Source: CADCTB01 sp963768975 (GTDB lineage: Bacteria > Actinomycetota > Acidimicrobiia > Acidimicrobiales > AC-14). Taken from it: 64,000 bases of DNA. This document shows, one piece after another, positions 1 through 7,769 of this stretch. Location: NCBI GenBank assembly GCA_963768975.1, contig CAVYKB010000012.1, positions 1 through 64,000 on the forward strand. Direction: 5' to 3'. Every line of letters begins with the position of its first letter. Positions within the stretch are counted from its first letter, which is position 1. The position numbers and the translations under genes are program-made. A model generated the notes under the pieces. That model did no database searches. It was not told the DNA's origin and saw only the letters and a list, made by a program, of their open reading frames with translations.

Positions 1-177
1 CGGCGTTCTGGGCGCCCGGTCGGGCGAAGGGGTGCTCGGGGTTATGGGCGCTTCGAACGGCGGACTTGCAGGCCGCACTGGTCGGTGCAGGGCGCCCTTC
101 GCCGCGCCGGACGTGTCGGGATGCGCCATGATCGGGTGCGCTCGCCGCCTGCCATGCCGAACATGTATACCTGGACC

Positions 178-372
178 ATGCCCAAGCAGAAGCGGCCATT
201 CGTTGTCGAGATCGAGGCCAAGCTCATCGTTCACGCCTTCGATGAGGACTCGGCTCGAAAGAAGGTGGAGAAGGCGTTCGCAACCGGCCGGCCGCTCGGC
301 ACCGATGTGGATGCTGGCGCCGGCGTATGGCCCTACGCGGTCGTACCGCCGGAGCTTGTACCGGAGCGCTGA
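178..372 (+). CDS. small hypothetical protein
   Basis: A 64-residue protein that I do not recognise. It begins with a basic stretch, then reads as a compact alpha/beta domain (FVVEIEAKLIVHAFDEDSA followed by a lysine-rich helix) and ends in a proline-rich tail. No signal peptide or membrane segment is visible. The ATG at 178 is one of several in-frame starts (163 is another). No Shine-Dalgarno precedes either, but a TATACC at 166-171 would suit a leaderless transcript. The gene stands alone, 19 bases from the convergent SGNH hydrolase. The amphipathic patterning looks like a real protein, but the call rests on composition only. Confidence 0.45.
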   Translation: MPKQKRPFVVEIEAKLIVHAFDEDSARKKVEKAFATGRPLGTDVDAGAGVWPYAVVPPELVPER

Positions 373-391
373 GCTCGCTCCAAGCCGTTCT

Positions 392-1174
392 TCACGGCCC
401 TGGGAGCCGGCTGCTTCGCCGTGCCTGGCCAGGGCCAGCTTGGTTGATCGCTGTCCAGAAGGCGTCCGCCCACACCCGATGGCCGCGGTCGTTGGGGTGG
501 AACCAGTCGGCGGCAAAGTCAGTGAACATGCTCTTCCAGCCTCTTTCCCGCATGGCCTTGTGGAGGCGGGCGACGGGCAGGTCGCGGGAGCCGGCCCGGG
601 CCGCGACATAGTCAGCGGCCTCGCCCGACCTGCGCCCCGCTCCGCCATGCATGAACCAGGGCACGTCGCCGACCACGGTCCCGGACGGCAGCCCCGCGAC
701 CAGGGCGTCAATGTCGGCCCGGAACCGCGTCGCGGCGTAGTGCTTCAGGTCGTTGCTTCCGACCGCCACGGTGACGAGGTCGGGCGCCAACCCGGCCAGG
801 CGGGGGAGCTGTTCGACGACGACGTCGTGAATGCGAGCCCCTGATCGGCTGAGGTTCAGGACCTGGACCGGACGGCCGGTCGTGGCGCGGAGTCGCTGGG
901 CCAGCAGTCCCACGTAGCCGCGCTCCGGGCCGCTGGCACCGATCCCCTGGGCGGTGGAGTCCCCGAGGGCCACGTAGAGGATGCCCCCCGACTCGCCTCG
1001 CGCCACCGACCAGAAGGAGCGGTACTGGCCTACCGAGCGACGCAGCTGCCAGAGCCGCACACCCCACGAGCCGCCCAGGGCCAGGCACAGCGCCAGCACG
1101 GCGGACAAGACCTTGTGACGGTGGGGGAATGCCCGAGGAGGCTGGTAACCAGCGCCCTCGCTCGCATCGGTCAT
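392..1174 (-). CDS. SGNH/GDSL-family hydrolase, membrane-anchored
   Basis: A 260-residue esterase or lipase of the SGNH superfamily. After a short cytoplasmic tail, one hydrophobic segment at about residues 21-40 should anchor the enzyme so that it acts outside the membrane. The family blocks are in order: GDSTAQG at 71-77 with the nucleophilic Ser, a Gly/Asn block near 110, GSND at 139-142, and the Asp-x-x-His pair in DWFHPND at 223-229. Length is normal for this family. Substrates in the family include acyl esters, acetylated sugars and lysophospholipids; nothing here narrows it. The gene is single and no operon partner is visible. Confidence 0.88.
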   Translation of the reverse strand: MTDASEGAGYQPPRAFPHRHKVLSAVLALCLALGGSWGVRLWQLRRSVGQYRSFWSVARGESGGILYVALGDSTAQGIGASGPERGYVGLLAQRLRATTGRPVQVLNLSRSGARIHDVVVEQLPRLAGLAPDLVTVAVGSNDLKHYAATRFRADIDALVAGLPSGTVVGDVPWFMHGGAGRRSGEAADYVAARAGSRDLPVARLHKAMRERGWKSMFTDFAADWFHPNDRGHRVWADAFWTAINQAGPGQARRSSRLPGP

Positions 1175-1664
1175 GGCTCCGGGGTGGGTACGCCCACCCC
1201 GAAGCCGCTGACGCTACACGCCGCCATTGCCTGCGCTGCGTGGCGAGCGGGGCCAGCCTGACGACATCCGCCGGATGGTCGCAGCGGCGGAGCATAGCCA
1301 GGCCGCCGGCGCCCGCCCGCCCGCCGGCCGGCGCCGCCTCCCCCTCGACCCAGGCGAGAAGCCCGGTCCCGGGCGCCGACAGCGCCAGGAGCACCGGGAG
1401 GTGGCGAAATGTTGTCCGTCTGGATCAAGGCGCAGGCGGCAGATGGCCGGCGAAGGTTGGCCCGTCCGGATCGAGTGGCAGGCATGGGACGACGGTTCAG
1501 TCGCCGGGCCCGGGCGTATGCGAGGTGGTGGTCCTGCGGAGTGGCGGCGACCGTGTTCAAAGCCTCAGTGCTCCGCGGCGAACCTCCCATTCCCAACACC
1601 GCCGCCATTGTTGCCGTTCCGTCCTTCGAGGTGAATCTGACACCGTGTTCTCTCCTCGGTCACT
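1175..1664. other. intergenic region without a convincing gene
   Basis: Roughly 490 bases between the SGNH hydrolase start and the antitoxin reading frame. Open frames exist on both strands but all have arginine/proline-rich shadow composition and no start signal. The promoter of the SGNH gene must lie at the left end. I see no RNA gene, repeat or clear hairpin. Confidence 0.4.
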
Positions 1665-2057
1665 TCAGCGCGGAGCTCGAGTCCTCAGTCCGGCGTTCTG
1701 TGACGGCCATGTGAGCGGCCGTCGGCGTCTTTGTGGGACATCCGCCGACGTGTGTGACAAGCCCGTCCGACCTGGGATCAACTCACCTTGAGGTATCGGC
1801 GGAGGGCCTCGGCGGACGATGTCGGACGCCGTGGTGTTGTCGGCTGCGGCGCGTTCGTCGAGCGCAAGCCGCAGCTCCGGATCAAGGCGTACGGGCAGCG
1901 ACTCGGCAGGACCCGAACCCATGGCCGGCCGCCCTGGCCGACGCCGAAGCTTGGGGATGTCGAGTCCGGCCTCGGCTTCGTCGGCCATCTTCTCCAGAAC
2001 GTCGTCGGTCAGCTCAACGCCGGCGACCGATCGACCGTGGGACGTGCTGTCAGGCAT
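1665..2057 (-). CDS. RHH-type antitoxin with a C-terminal frameshift
   Basis: The antitoxin of a toxin-first module. It carries an acidic start (ELTDDVLEKMADEAEAG), a central RPGRPAMGSG linker and a ribbon-helix-helix-like end (PVRLDPELRLALDERAAADN then TTASDIVR). As read, the frame runs past this into shadow-like sequence to 1665. Skipping one C in the run at about 1809-1815 gives V-R-E-A-L-R-R-Y-L-K-V-S and a TGA at 1778-1780, exactly the ending expected of this family (about 92 residues). So there is a one-base insertion, either a sequencing error or a real lesion in the DNA-binding end. The ATG at 2057 is chosen because GGAGGGGAG lies just before it; it overlaps the toxin stop by 8 bases. 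Confidence 0.7.
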   Translation of the reverse strand: MPDSTSHGRSVAGVELTDDVLEKMADEAEAGLDIPKLRRRPGRPAMGSGPAESLPVRLDPELRLALDERAAADNTTASDIVRRGPPPIPQGELIPGRTGLSHTSADVPQRRRRPLTWPSQNAGLRTRAPR

Positions 2058-2301
2058 CAAACTCCCCTCCACCGCGCAGGAACGGTTCGTACTTGGGACG
2101 CATGCGCATGGCGTGGATCACGACTTCGGTTCCGTCGTCGCGTAGAACGGAGACCACCTCAAGCAACTTGGCGGCTCGATCCGGCCCGAGGTAGAGCACT
2201 TTGCCGTCCGCCTGCTCTCCGACGGCAAGGGCGTGCTCGATTGCATGGGCGATGTCGTCGTCGGCGACCCCGTGCTTTCGGGCTGAACCGTAGATCTCCA
2301 C
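2050..2301 (-). CDS. type II toxin-like protein of a toxin-first module
   Basis: An 83-residue protein of the kind often annotated simply as 'toxin' in actinobacteria. It has a short first strand (VEIYGSARKHG), a helical part (VADDDIAHAIEHALAV), a strand with LYLGPDRAAKLLEVV, and an ending HAMRMRPKY. Size, the RMRPKY-like end and the order toxin then antitoxin resemble BrnT/BrnA, but I see this as analogy rather than proof of family. The start is the GTG at 2299-2301. No Shine-Dalgarno is visible, so an upstream start is possible. The reading frame is intact whereas its antitoxin is frameshifted, which if real would be selected against unless the toxin is inactive. Confidence 0.68.
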   Translation of the reverse strand: MEIYGSARKHGVADDDIAHAIEHALAVGEQADGKVLYLGPDRAAKLLEVVSVLRDDGTEVVIHAMRMRPKYEPFLRGGGEFDA

Positions 2302-3208
2302 ATCACAATATCGTATCGCGAAACGTGAGGCGCCCCTGCCCCGGCACCCATAACGCCGCGTCCCTGAAGGAGTCGTGTCGGCACCATCGGGTAGCCCACC
2401 GGTGCCGTACCGGGCGCAGGGCGGGATATGTCTCGCGCTGCGACTCTTCGAATGAACGTTCGACCTCGACCCGCCCATAACCCGCGGCCAGAAGCGCTAC
2501 CGACTCTCGCTCAACGTGCCGTTGAAGGACGTCTCGTCCGCTGGCCAGGCAGGCCGAAGGCCATCCCATAATCGCGGCCGGTGGGTGGCGGGCGGCCCGC
2601 CCCAGACCGCAGGGTGTGGGTTGGTGAGGATCTCGGGGTGCGGCTCCTGGCGGTAGCCATCCCATATTCCGTCCCATCCAACCGGGCGGCAATGGCCGGG
2701 TCGGGCGGTTCGAGCGGGACCGCCGGAAAGTAGCGCGACGCCTTGAGCAGCCTGTATCGGTAGAAGCGGGCTCAAGCGGCTCACACGGAGAGTGGCCGGT
2801 CACCCTCTCAAGGTGGCGACACGGGTTCGAATCCCGTTGGGGCTGCAGAACCACAGGTCGGAAGGGGTACTTGACACAACAAGGACCGGTTGTCCCCACT
2901 CCCTGGAGGTGGTGACAAGGTGGAGGCGCGGCCACCGTCGTTCCGATGAGGCAGGCGGGACAATGACTTAGTGAAAGTTCCCCTGCCTGAGGCCGGCCAA
3001 CCCCCCAGGCTCGGGGCTCGTCGGCCTGGGTCTTCATGGGCCTCGGTGCGGCTGAGGCGAGGCTCCCTTCGCCGTGCCGCACTGGTGGCGGCCGCCTGTC
3101 CCTTCGTCGACAAGGGTCGGACCCCGCTGTTTGGGATGCTGCCCCGATCCACGCATTGCACTGGCAACGAAGGTTATCCGGACAGCGTCCGGACGCTAGA
3201 GTGGTGGA
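2302..3208. other. gene-poor region around a tRNA relic
   Basis: About 900 bases without a supportable protein gene. A long minus-strand open frame crosses it, but its composition is that of a shadow, and its AAPTGFEPV motif is just the reverse translation of a tRNA T-arm. The sequence holds the tRNA-Glu remnant described separately and two copies of a CATCCCATA word at about 2563 and 2659. The promoter for the downstream TacA/TacT-like pair must lie near 3150-3200. Confidence 0.4.
2788..2845 (+). tRNA. partial tRNA-Glu(CTC), 3' part only
   Basis: The anticodon arm is complete: stem 2800-2804 pairs with 2812-2816 around a seven-base loop, giving CTC at 2807-2809. A four-base variable region and a perfect T-arm follow (ACGGG 2821-2825, TTCGAAT, CCCGT 2833-2837), then an acceptor strand TGGGGCT at 2838-2844. 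The expected 5' acceptor strand AGCCCCA and a normal D-arm are missing upstream, so the molecule cannot close. This looks like a 3' tRNA fragment of the kind left at the attachment site of an integrated element; no integrase is in the window. Confidence 0.6.
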
Positions 3209-3499
3209 ATGAGTGAAACAGCGCCGGCCGGTGGCCGCCGCCACCGTATCGAGGTGCGCGTCAGCCCTGACCAGGACGCCCTGATCCGCGAGGCGGCCGA
3301 CCTTGAGGGGACAACCATCACCGCCTTTGTGATGGACACGACCATGGCCCGGGCACGGCGTGTGCTGCGCCAGCACCAGGACCTGGTTCTGTCCAACGAG
3401 GCGTTCGACCGCTTCATCGCCGAGCTGGACCGCCCGCCCGAACCCGTGGCTGAGCTCACCGAGTTGTTTCGCTCGCACCCGAAGCTCCCCGAGGATTGA
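3209..3499 (+). CDS. DUF1778 antitoxin, TacA-like
   Basis: A 96-residue antitoxin. The N-terminal ribbon-helix-helix (RIEVRVSPDQDALIREAADL, then TTITAFVMDTTM) should dimerise and bind the module's own promoter. The C-terminal tail (SNEAFDRFIAELDRPPEPV, then LFRSHPKLP) is the typical DUF1778 toxin-neutralising segment. It is followed at once by a GNAT toxin whose TTG start overlaps this gene's TGA (TTGA at 3496-3499), so the two are translationally coupled. In TacA/TacT-type systems the antitoxin-toxin complex represses transcription; that is assumed here. Confidence 0.9.
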   Translation: MSETAPAGGRRHRIEVRVSPDQDALIREAADLEGTTITAFVMDTTMARARRVLRQHQDLVLSNEAFDRFIAELDRPPEPVAELTELFRSHPKLPED

Positions 3500-4008
3500 T
3501 CCGACCGGGTCTTCGGCTCGAACGCCTCGGCCCCCAGCACGACATCACGACCTTCACCTCGGGCCAAGACGCTCTCGACGGCTGGCTCCGCCGCCACGGG
3601 CTGGCGGCCCAGGACATGAACTCGGCCCGGACATTTGTCCTCGTCGGCAACGACGGTGTCGTCGGCTACTTCAGCCTCACCATGGGCTCCGTCCGACGTG
3701 CCGACGCGCCGGCGAGACTGGTCCGGGCCATGCCGGCGTACCCCGTCGGGATGGTCCTGCTCGCCCGCCTCTCCGTCCATCGCCTCCACCAGGGCGAGGG
3801 TCACGGCGCGCTCCTGCTCGCCGAAGCCCTCCGCAAGGCGGTTGCCGCCGGGGAGGCTGCTGCCGCTCGGTTGGTGGTCGTCGACGCTAGCGACGACCAG
3901 GCTGCGGCCTTCTACGCCCATTACAGCTTCGTCGCCGCGCCCGAGCACCCGATGCGCCTCTACCGGAGGATGAAGGACGTCCGCGCCAGTCTCACCGCCG
4001 GCGAGTAG
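3496..4008 (+). CDS. GNAT-family toxin, TacT-like
   Basis: A 170-residue N-acetyltransferase in the toxin position behind a DUF1778 antitoxin. Characterised members acetylate the amino group of charged aminoacyl-tRNAs with acetyl-CoA and block translation. Visible features are a strand-turn entry (TFVLVGNDGVVGYFSLTMGSV), the acetyl-CoA loop around LSVHRLHQGEGHGALLLAEA with the Q/R-x-x-G-x-G pattern, and the helical end DDQAAAFYAHYSF, whose Tyr matches the catalytic Tyr of the family. The start is TTG at 3496. The coupling and size leave little doubt about the module; the exact target amino acid cannot be read. Confidence 0.9.
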   Translation: MIRPGLRLERLGPQHDITTFTSGQDALDGWLRRHGLAAQDMNSARTFVLVGNDGVVGYFSLTMGSVRRADAPARLVRAMPAYPVGMVLLARLSVHRLHQGEGHGALLLAEALRKAVAAGEAAAARLVVVDASDDQAAAFYAHYSFVAAPEHPMRLYRRMKDVRASLTAGE

Positions 4009-4118
4009 CCCAGGTGGCGGCCGAGCAGGTGATGCGGATGAGATCCCCGTGGCCTTCGCCGCTTTGTCTCCGTTCTCCGGGGTACCACAACCGACCGGCC
4101 AGCGCGTCCAGGTACGGG

Positions 4119-4553
4119 TCAAGCGTCCGGAAAGAAGGGCTGAGGCAGCCCGCTGGCTGCGAATTTGGCCAGTCGGTCCATGATGAGAGCCCACGTTTGG
4201 GCGGTGTGGCCGAGGTCGACCTCGGGGTAGGCGTCGCCGAAACCGTAGTGACGGAAGAGAACCCCGGTGCCCGACTCGCTGCGTGAAGCCGGCCCCAGTT
4301 CCCATTCCCAGGTTGAGCCCTCCCAGAACGGAAAGCCGGAGGTGACGTGCATCCGGACCAGCTTGTCGGGCTCGGTCGTCACATCGGTCTCCAGGTCGAC
4401 GGGGGCTTGGGCGAAGCCGAAACGGGCCCGGGTCGCTGACAGGTCGCAGTCGGCAGTCCAAAACGCTCGCTGGCCGTCGACGGTCGACAAGATCTCGAAC
4501 GTCCGAGCGACGTCGGCGTCCACGTCGACCGCCAGGGTGATGGTTCTCTCCAT
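4119..4553 (-). CDS. SRPBCC (START-like) domain protein
   Basis: A 144-residue single-domain protein of the SRPBCC/AHSA1 type, a hydrophobic-pocket fold that binds lipids or small hydrophobic ligands. It starts with the usual strand (RTITLAVDVDADVARTFEIL), has a central WEWEL strand and a C-terminal helix (WALIMDRLAKFAASG). It diverges from an ArsR regulator across a perfect palindrome, the typical arrangement for ArsR/SRPBCC detoxification-like pairs. The ligand is unknown. A second and a decayed third SRPBCC gene lie on the other side of the regulator. Confidence 0.82.
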   Translation of the reverse strand: MERTITLAVDVDADVARTFEILSTVDGQRAFWTADCDLSATRARFGFAQAPVDLETDVTTEPDKLVRMHVTSGFPFWEGSTWEWELGPASRSESGTGVLFRHYGFGDAYPEVDLGHTAQTWALIMDRLAKFAASGLPQPFFPDA

Positions 4554-4584
4554 GCATATCCTCCGGTTGGCCCGTTGCGTACAT

Positions 4585-4600
4585 TTTAGTTCTAACTAAA
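4585..4600. promoter_or_regulatory. 16-bp palindromic ArsR operator
   Basis: TTTAGTT-CT-AACTAAA is a perfect inverted repeat with a two-base centre, AT-rich in a GC-rich surrounding. It lies between the divergent SRPBCC gene and the ArsR regulator, 36 bases before the chosen ArsR start. Position and symmetry fit a winged-helix repressor site covering both promoters. Confidence 0.7.
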
Positions 4601-4635
4601 CTATTGTGGTCCGTCAACCCCGACACGAGGAGACT

Positions 4636-4959
4636 GTGGAGCCCCTTCAGGTCATCGCCGCACCACGAAGGTTGCGGATCCTCGAGCTGGTGTGGGACCG
4701 CGAACTCACCGCGGGCGACATTGCGGCCGAGTTCGACGTGACCTGGGGGGCGATCAGTCAGCACCTCGCTGTGCTGAAGGCGGCGGGCTTCGTCACCGAA
4801 CGTCGCGAGGGCAGGAACCGCCTGTATCGGGCCGACCCTGTCGCGCTCGGGTCGCTGCGCTCCGCAGTGGAGGACCACTGGCGCCACGGTCTGGCGCGGA
4901 TGAAGGATCTGGCCGAGGCCGAGTCACGCCGACGGGAGGAGTCTGATGATCTCGGATAA
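4636..4959 (+). CDS. ArsR-family transcriptional repressor
   Basis: A 107-residue winged-helix regulator. The helix-turn-helix is clear (LTAGDIAAEFDVTWGAISQH, then LAVLKAAGFV) and is followed by the wing ERREGRNRLYR. No cysteine pair for metal sensing is present, so this belongs to the metal-independent ArsR group that usually controls SRPBCC genes. The GTG at 4636 is preferred over the GTG at 4606 because GAGGAG sits seven bases upstream and the earlier one nearly touches the operator. Its end overlaps the next SRPBCC gene by 14 bases, so the two are co-translated. Confidence 0.9.
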   Translation: MEPLQVIAAPRRLRILELVWDRELTAGDIAAEFDVTWGAISQHLAVLKAAGFVTERREGRNRLYRADPVALGSLRSAVEDHWRHGLARMKDLAEAESRRREESDDLG

Positions 4960-5416
4960 CGAGGTCGTGGAAGTAAGCATTTACGTCGGCGCGCCGCCTG
5001 ACATCGTGTTCCCGTACTTCACCGACCCGGTTCGCTATACGGAGTGGATGGGCAGCTCGGCGACGCTGGAACCGACACCGGGCGGGATGTACCGGGTCAG
5101 CATGCGCGATGGCGTCGAGGTGGTCGGCGAGTTCCTCGAGGTCGACCCGCCGCGCCTGGTGGTGTTCACCTGGGGTTGGAGTCTCGACCCCGTCGTTGCG
5201 CCGGGGAGCACCCGTGTAGTGGTGACGCTCAACGCCGAAGGCTCCGGGACTCGCGTGCTTCTGCGCCATCACAACCTTCCGGACGATGCCCAGCGTGCCC
5301 ACCACCGTGGCGGATGGGAGATGTACCTGAATCGGCTCGGCCTCCGTGCCGGCGGCACCGACCCCGGACCGGACCCGAACATCGAGAGCGGAGGAAACGA
5401 TCGACGTCGAGGTTGA
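4946..5416 (+). CDS. SRPBCC domain protein co-transcribed with ArsR
   Basis: A 156-residue AHSA1-like SRPBCC protein. It shows the first strand VVEVSIYVGAPPDIVFPYF, the conserved W in YTEWMG, G-G-x-Y-R-V at the sheet turn (PGGMYRVSMRDG), the FTWGW segment, and a C-terminal helix containing GGWEMYLNRL. Translation begins inside the end of the ArsR gene. Its own end is followed by the start region of a third, degraded SRPBCC copy. The ligand is unknown. Confidence 0.87.
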   Translation: MISDNEVVEVSIYVGAPPDIVFPYFTDPVRYTEWMGSSATLEPTPGGMYRVSMRDGVEVVGEFLEVDPPRLVVFTWGWSLDPVVAPGSTRVVVTLNAEGSGTRVLLRHHNLPDDAQRAHHRGGWEMYLNRLGLRAGGTDPGPDPNIESGGNDRRRG

Positions 5417-5610
5417 GGTCACCATCCGTCGGCCGGCTCACGTCGTGTCGGCCTACGCCGCGAACCCCCGAGAACGCGCCGACGTGGTAAGAGAATCACA
5501 TCGGTCGCAGGGAAGATCGAGCCTCCCTTGGCCATCGGTTCGAAGCGCGTTTATCTCCCGGTTCATGGGTCGGTCGCTCGCTTACGCCAGCGTGTCGATC
5601 GTCCACCTTA
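5397..5610 (+). pseudogene. decayed SRPBCC gene with multiple frameshifts
   Basis: GGAGG at 5390-5394 is placed ideally for a start at 5397, but the codon is ACG. From there IDVEVEVTIRRPAHVVSAYA reads as the first strand of a polyketide-cyclase-like SRPBCC protein. The match continues as N-P-E-N-A-P-T-W in the next frame, where a TAA interrupts, then as SVAGKIEPPLAIGS in a shifted frame, and then AFISRFMGRSLAYA in the original frame. At least three frame changes and a lost start codon make decay more likely than a single sequencing error. Confidence 0.65.
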
Positions 5611-5653
5611 CCGACAGGACACTGAGCGACAGCAGTGAGAAAGGAGGCTCGGT

Positions 5654-6019
5654 GTGAGCCAGCGGAGCGCTGACGTCGACGACTGGTTCGACCGCTATGA
5701 CAACCCGCTCAAGGACCTCGTCCTCGCCGTGCGCGATGTCGTGCTGCAAGCAGACCATCGCGTGACCGAAGCCATCAAATGGCAGGCACCGACGTTCATG
5801 TACCGGGGAAACATCGCCTCGTTCTTTCCGAAGGCGAAGAAGCACGTGACGCTGATGTTCCATCAGGGAGCGGCCCTCGATGATCCAGCCGGCATTCTCG
5901 ACGGGGAAGGCGACACGTCACGATCCCTGAAGGTCGCTGACGCCGACGACCTCGACGCCAAGAAGGATGCCATCGTCGCGCTGGTCCGGTCGTGGATCGC
6001 CCTGAAGGACGCTGGGTGA
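5654..6019 (+). CDS. DUF1801 (YdhG-like) protein
   Basis: A 121-residue protein of the DUF1801 group, compact cytosolic proteins without an assigned reaction. Typical features are the N-terminal DWFDRYDNPLKDLVLAVRDVV helix region, the EAIKWQAPTFMYRG core and a hydrophobic strand with HVTLMFHQGAAL. The GTG at 5654 follows AAAGGAGG, a strong Shine-Dalgarno. It stands after the SRPBCC group and may be read from the same promoter, but a 240-base gap with the decayed copy separates them. Confidence 0.85.
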   Translation: MSQRSADVDDWFDRYDNPLKDLVLAVRDVVLQADHRVTEAIKWQAPTFMYRGNIASFFPKAKKHVTLMFHQGAALDDPAGILDGEGDTSRSLKVADADDLDAKKDAIVALVRSWIALKDAG

Positions 6020-6448
6020 GCGAGGGGCTTGTGCGATGACAGATGATCGTGCTGCTGCCGCGAAGGCCTACTTCTGAAGGGGGCCCGTCTGCGCAGAGCT
6101 CGTTCTAGCGGTCTCGCTACGCCGCACTATGCCCCGGCGCTCCTGATCGCCGTGGTGCTGGGGGCGACGGACTCGGGAGGTCGTTCGCTTCACCGACAGC
6201 GCCGTTACCTTTGAGCACATCGAAGGACCGTTCCGGTCCTGCGCCGAGGATTCGTCATAGCTTCCAACGGAAGAAGTACCACGGTTGCCCATGAAGGCAC
6301 CTCCACAATGCGCAGGGGACTATCAGGATGCCTGCTAGGCATGATCGCCGTCCGGCCGTTCTTCGAGCGCCTTGTCGCCGGAGGAGCTCGCCATGATGTC
6401 TCCCGCGGCGGCCAAGTCGGCGGGAGCGTGAGCCGTCCCTGCGAAAGC
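6020..6448. other. intergenic region
   Basis: About 430 bases between a plus-strand gene end and a minus-strand gene end. It probably contains terminators for both. I see no protein with native composition on either strand, no tRNA, and no long repeat. Confidence 0.4.
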
Positions 6449-7000
6449 TCAGAACGGGAACCGGCCTGATCGGGCGCGATCCCAGCGCAGGCGCCCGTCG
6501 AGGCCCCACACCCGCCCGGCGGGGACCAGGAGCAGGATCATCGTCGGCACGTACTCGTGCGGCTGCTCGAAGAGCCAGCGGTTCGACGATGCGTAGAGCA
6601 GGGCAAGGAACAGATGACCGCACAGGGCGAGCGCTGCCGCCCCACGGCTGGCGAGACCGACGACGAGAAGCGCCCCGATCCCGATCTCGGCTGCGGTAAT
6701 GAGCCACTGGACGAGCCCGAAGTTTTCGAGGAGGAAGCGCACGACTGGTTTCAGCCCGGGGATCCCAGTGCCCGGGCCGCCGTTGGCCGGGTTCTCCAGG
6801 CCCTCGAATCGGAGGATGAACCGGGTCGCCTCCCGGTCGATGAGATTCGCCTGGTACGGGCCGATGGTGATTGTGGTGACGCCCGACAGCTTCGCCAGCC
6901 CGTTGGCGAGGAGAATCACCCCTGAGAACATCCGCAGCACCGCAAGGCCGTGAGCCATCCGGAGTGGGGAGGGGAGTACGCGCTCGGTCGGATCAGCCAT
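6449..7000 (-). CDS. DoxX-family membrane protein
   Basis: A 183-residue integral membrane protein of the DoxX group. Four hydrophobic segments are visible (around GLAVLRMFSGVILLANGLAK, FGLVQWLITAAEIGIGALLV, GAAALALCGHLFLALLYA and YVPTMILLLVPAG). The extra loop with EGLENPANGGPGTGIPG between the first two is typical of the longer actinobacterial DoxX proteins. Members are linked to quinone or thiosulfate redox and, in mycobacteria, to membrane oxidant protection. The ATG at 7000 overlaps the histidine kinase end by 8 bases, making this the last gene of the nine-gene operon. Confidence 0.88.
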   Translation of the reverse strand: MADPTERVLPSPLRMAHGLAVLRMFSGVILLANGLAKLSGVTTITIGPYQANLIDREATRFILRFEGLENPANGGPGTGIPGLKPVVRFLLENFGLVQWLITAAEIGIGALLVVGLASRGAAALALCGHLFLALLYASSNRWLFEQPHEYVPTMILLLVPAGRVWGLDGRLRWDRARSGRFPF

Positions 7001-7769
7001 GGTCCATCCCTTCTCGGTGTCGTTCGTTGCGTGCCAAGGGCAGCCGCACGGTGAACCGGCAACCGCCGGCCTGATTGTGAACGCTGATGTCGCCGCCGTG
7101 CGCGGCCGTGAGGCCATGGGCGATGAGCAGGCCGAGCCCGGCGCCGCTCCCATTACTTCCCGTCGTCGATCGCCGGCGCGCGCCATCGAAGGCATGGGCC
7201 AGGCTTTCGGGCGCCATGCCGCCGCAGGCGTCCTGTACGGATACGACCGCCCATGAGCCCTCGGCAGTGACGTCGGTCTCCGCCGATACCGTGCCGCCCG
7301 CCGGGGTGTGGCGAACGGCGTTGTCGAGGAGGTTCTGTAGAACGCGGTTGATCTCGGGGGTCGACACCGCGGCGACGGGCCGACGATGGCTCACCCGGTG
7401 CTTGACGACGACGCCCTTGGGCGCGGCCAGCACCGCTACGCCGGCCACCGCCTCTGCGACCAGCTCGTCGAGCGGCGCCGGCACCCGGCTCAGCCGCAGG
7501 GCGCCACCGCGCAGGCGGCACAGCAGCAGGAGATCGTCGAACATCGCGGCCACGCGTCCTGCCTCTCGTCGCATCGTCCGGAGGTAGCGGGCCACCTCCT
7601 CGGGCTCGGCGACGACCCCGTCCTCCAGAGCCTCGGCCATGGCGACGATCCGCGCCAGTGGGGAGCGCAGGTCGTGGGCCGCCCAGGCCACCGGGTCCCG
7701 CCGGCCCTGCTGCGGCGCGTGCATCCAAGCTTCGACCACCGAGGCCGGCCGGCGGTCGACCGCCGTCAT
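6993..7769 (-). CDS. cytosolic sensor histidine kinase without input domain
   Basis: A 258-residue kinase consisting of little more than the transmitter core. The phospho-accepting His is at about 32 in WAAHDLRSPLARI. The ATPase N-box is NRVLQNLLDN at 141-150, the G1 region is D-A-C-G-G-M near 180 (the usual DxGxG is altered), and the G2 loop is GAGLGL at 209-214. There is no membrane segment, PAS, GAF or HAMP domain, and no response regulator lies in the locus. Its start codon shares four bases with the ATPase gene stop. It may sense the transporter directly or signal to an unlinked partner. Confidence 0.85.
   Translation of the reverse strand: MTAVDRRPASVVEAWMHAPQQGRRDPVAWAAHDLRSPLARIVAMAEALEDGVVAEPEEVARYLRTMRREAGRVAAMFDDLLLLCRLRGGALRLSRVPAPLDELVAEAVAGVAVLAAPKGVVVKHRVSHRRPVAAVSTPEINRVLQNLLDNAVRHTPAGGTVSAETDVTAEGSWAVVSVQDACGGMAPESLAHAFDGARRRSTTGSNGSGAGLGLLIAHGLTAAHGGDISVHNQAGGCRFTVRLPLARNERHREGMDHG

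Noticed and set aside
2303..3478. Long minus-strand open frame of 391 codons
   Set aside because: Its composition is that of a shadow, it runs antisense across a tRNA fragment (giving the artefact motif GFEPV) and across the DUF1778 antitoxin gene.
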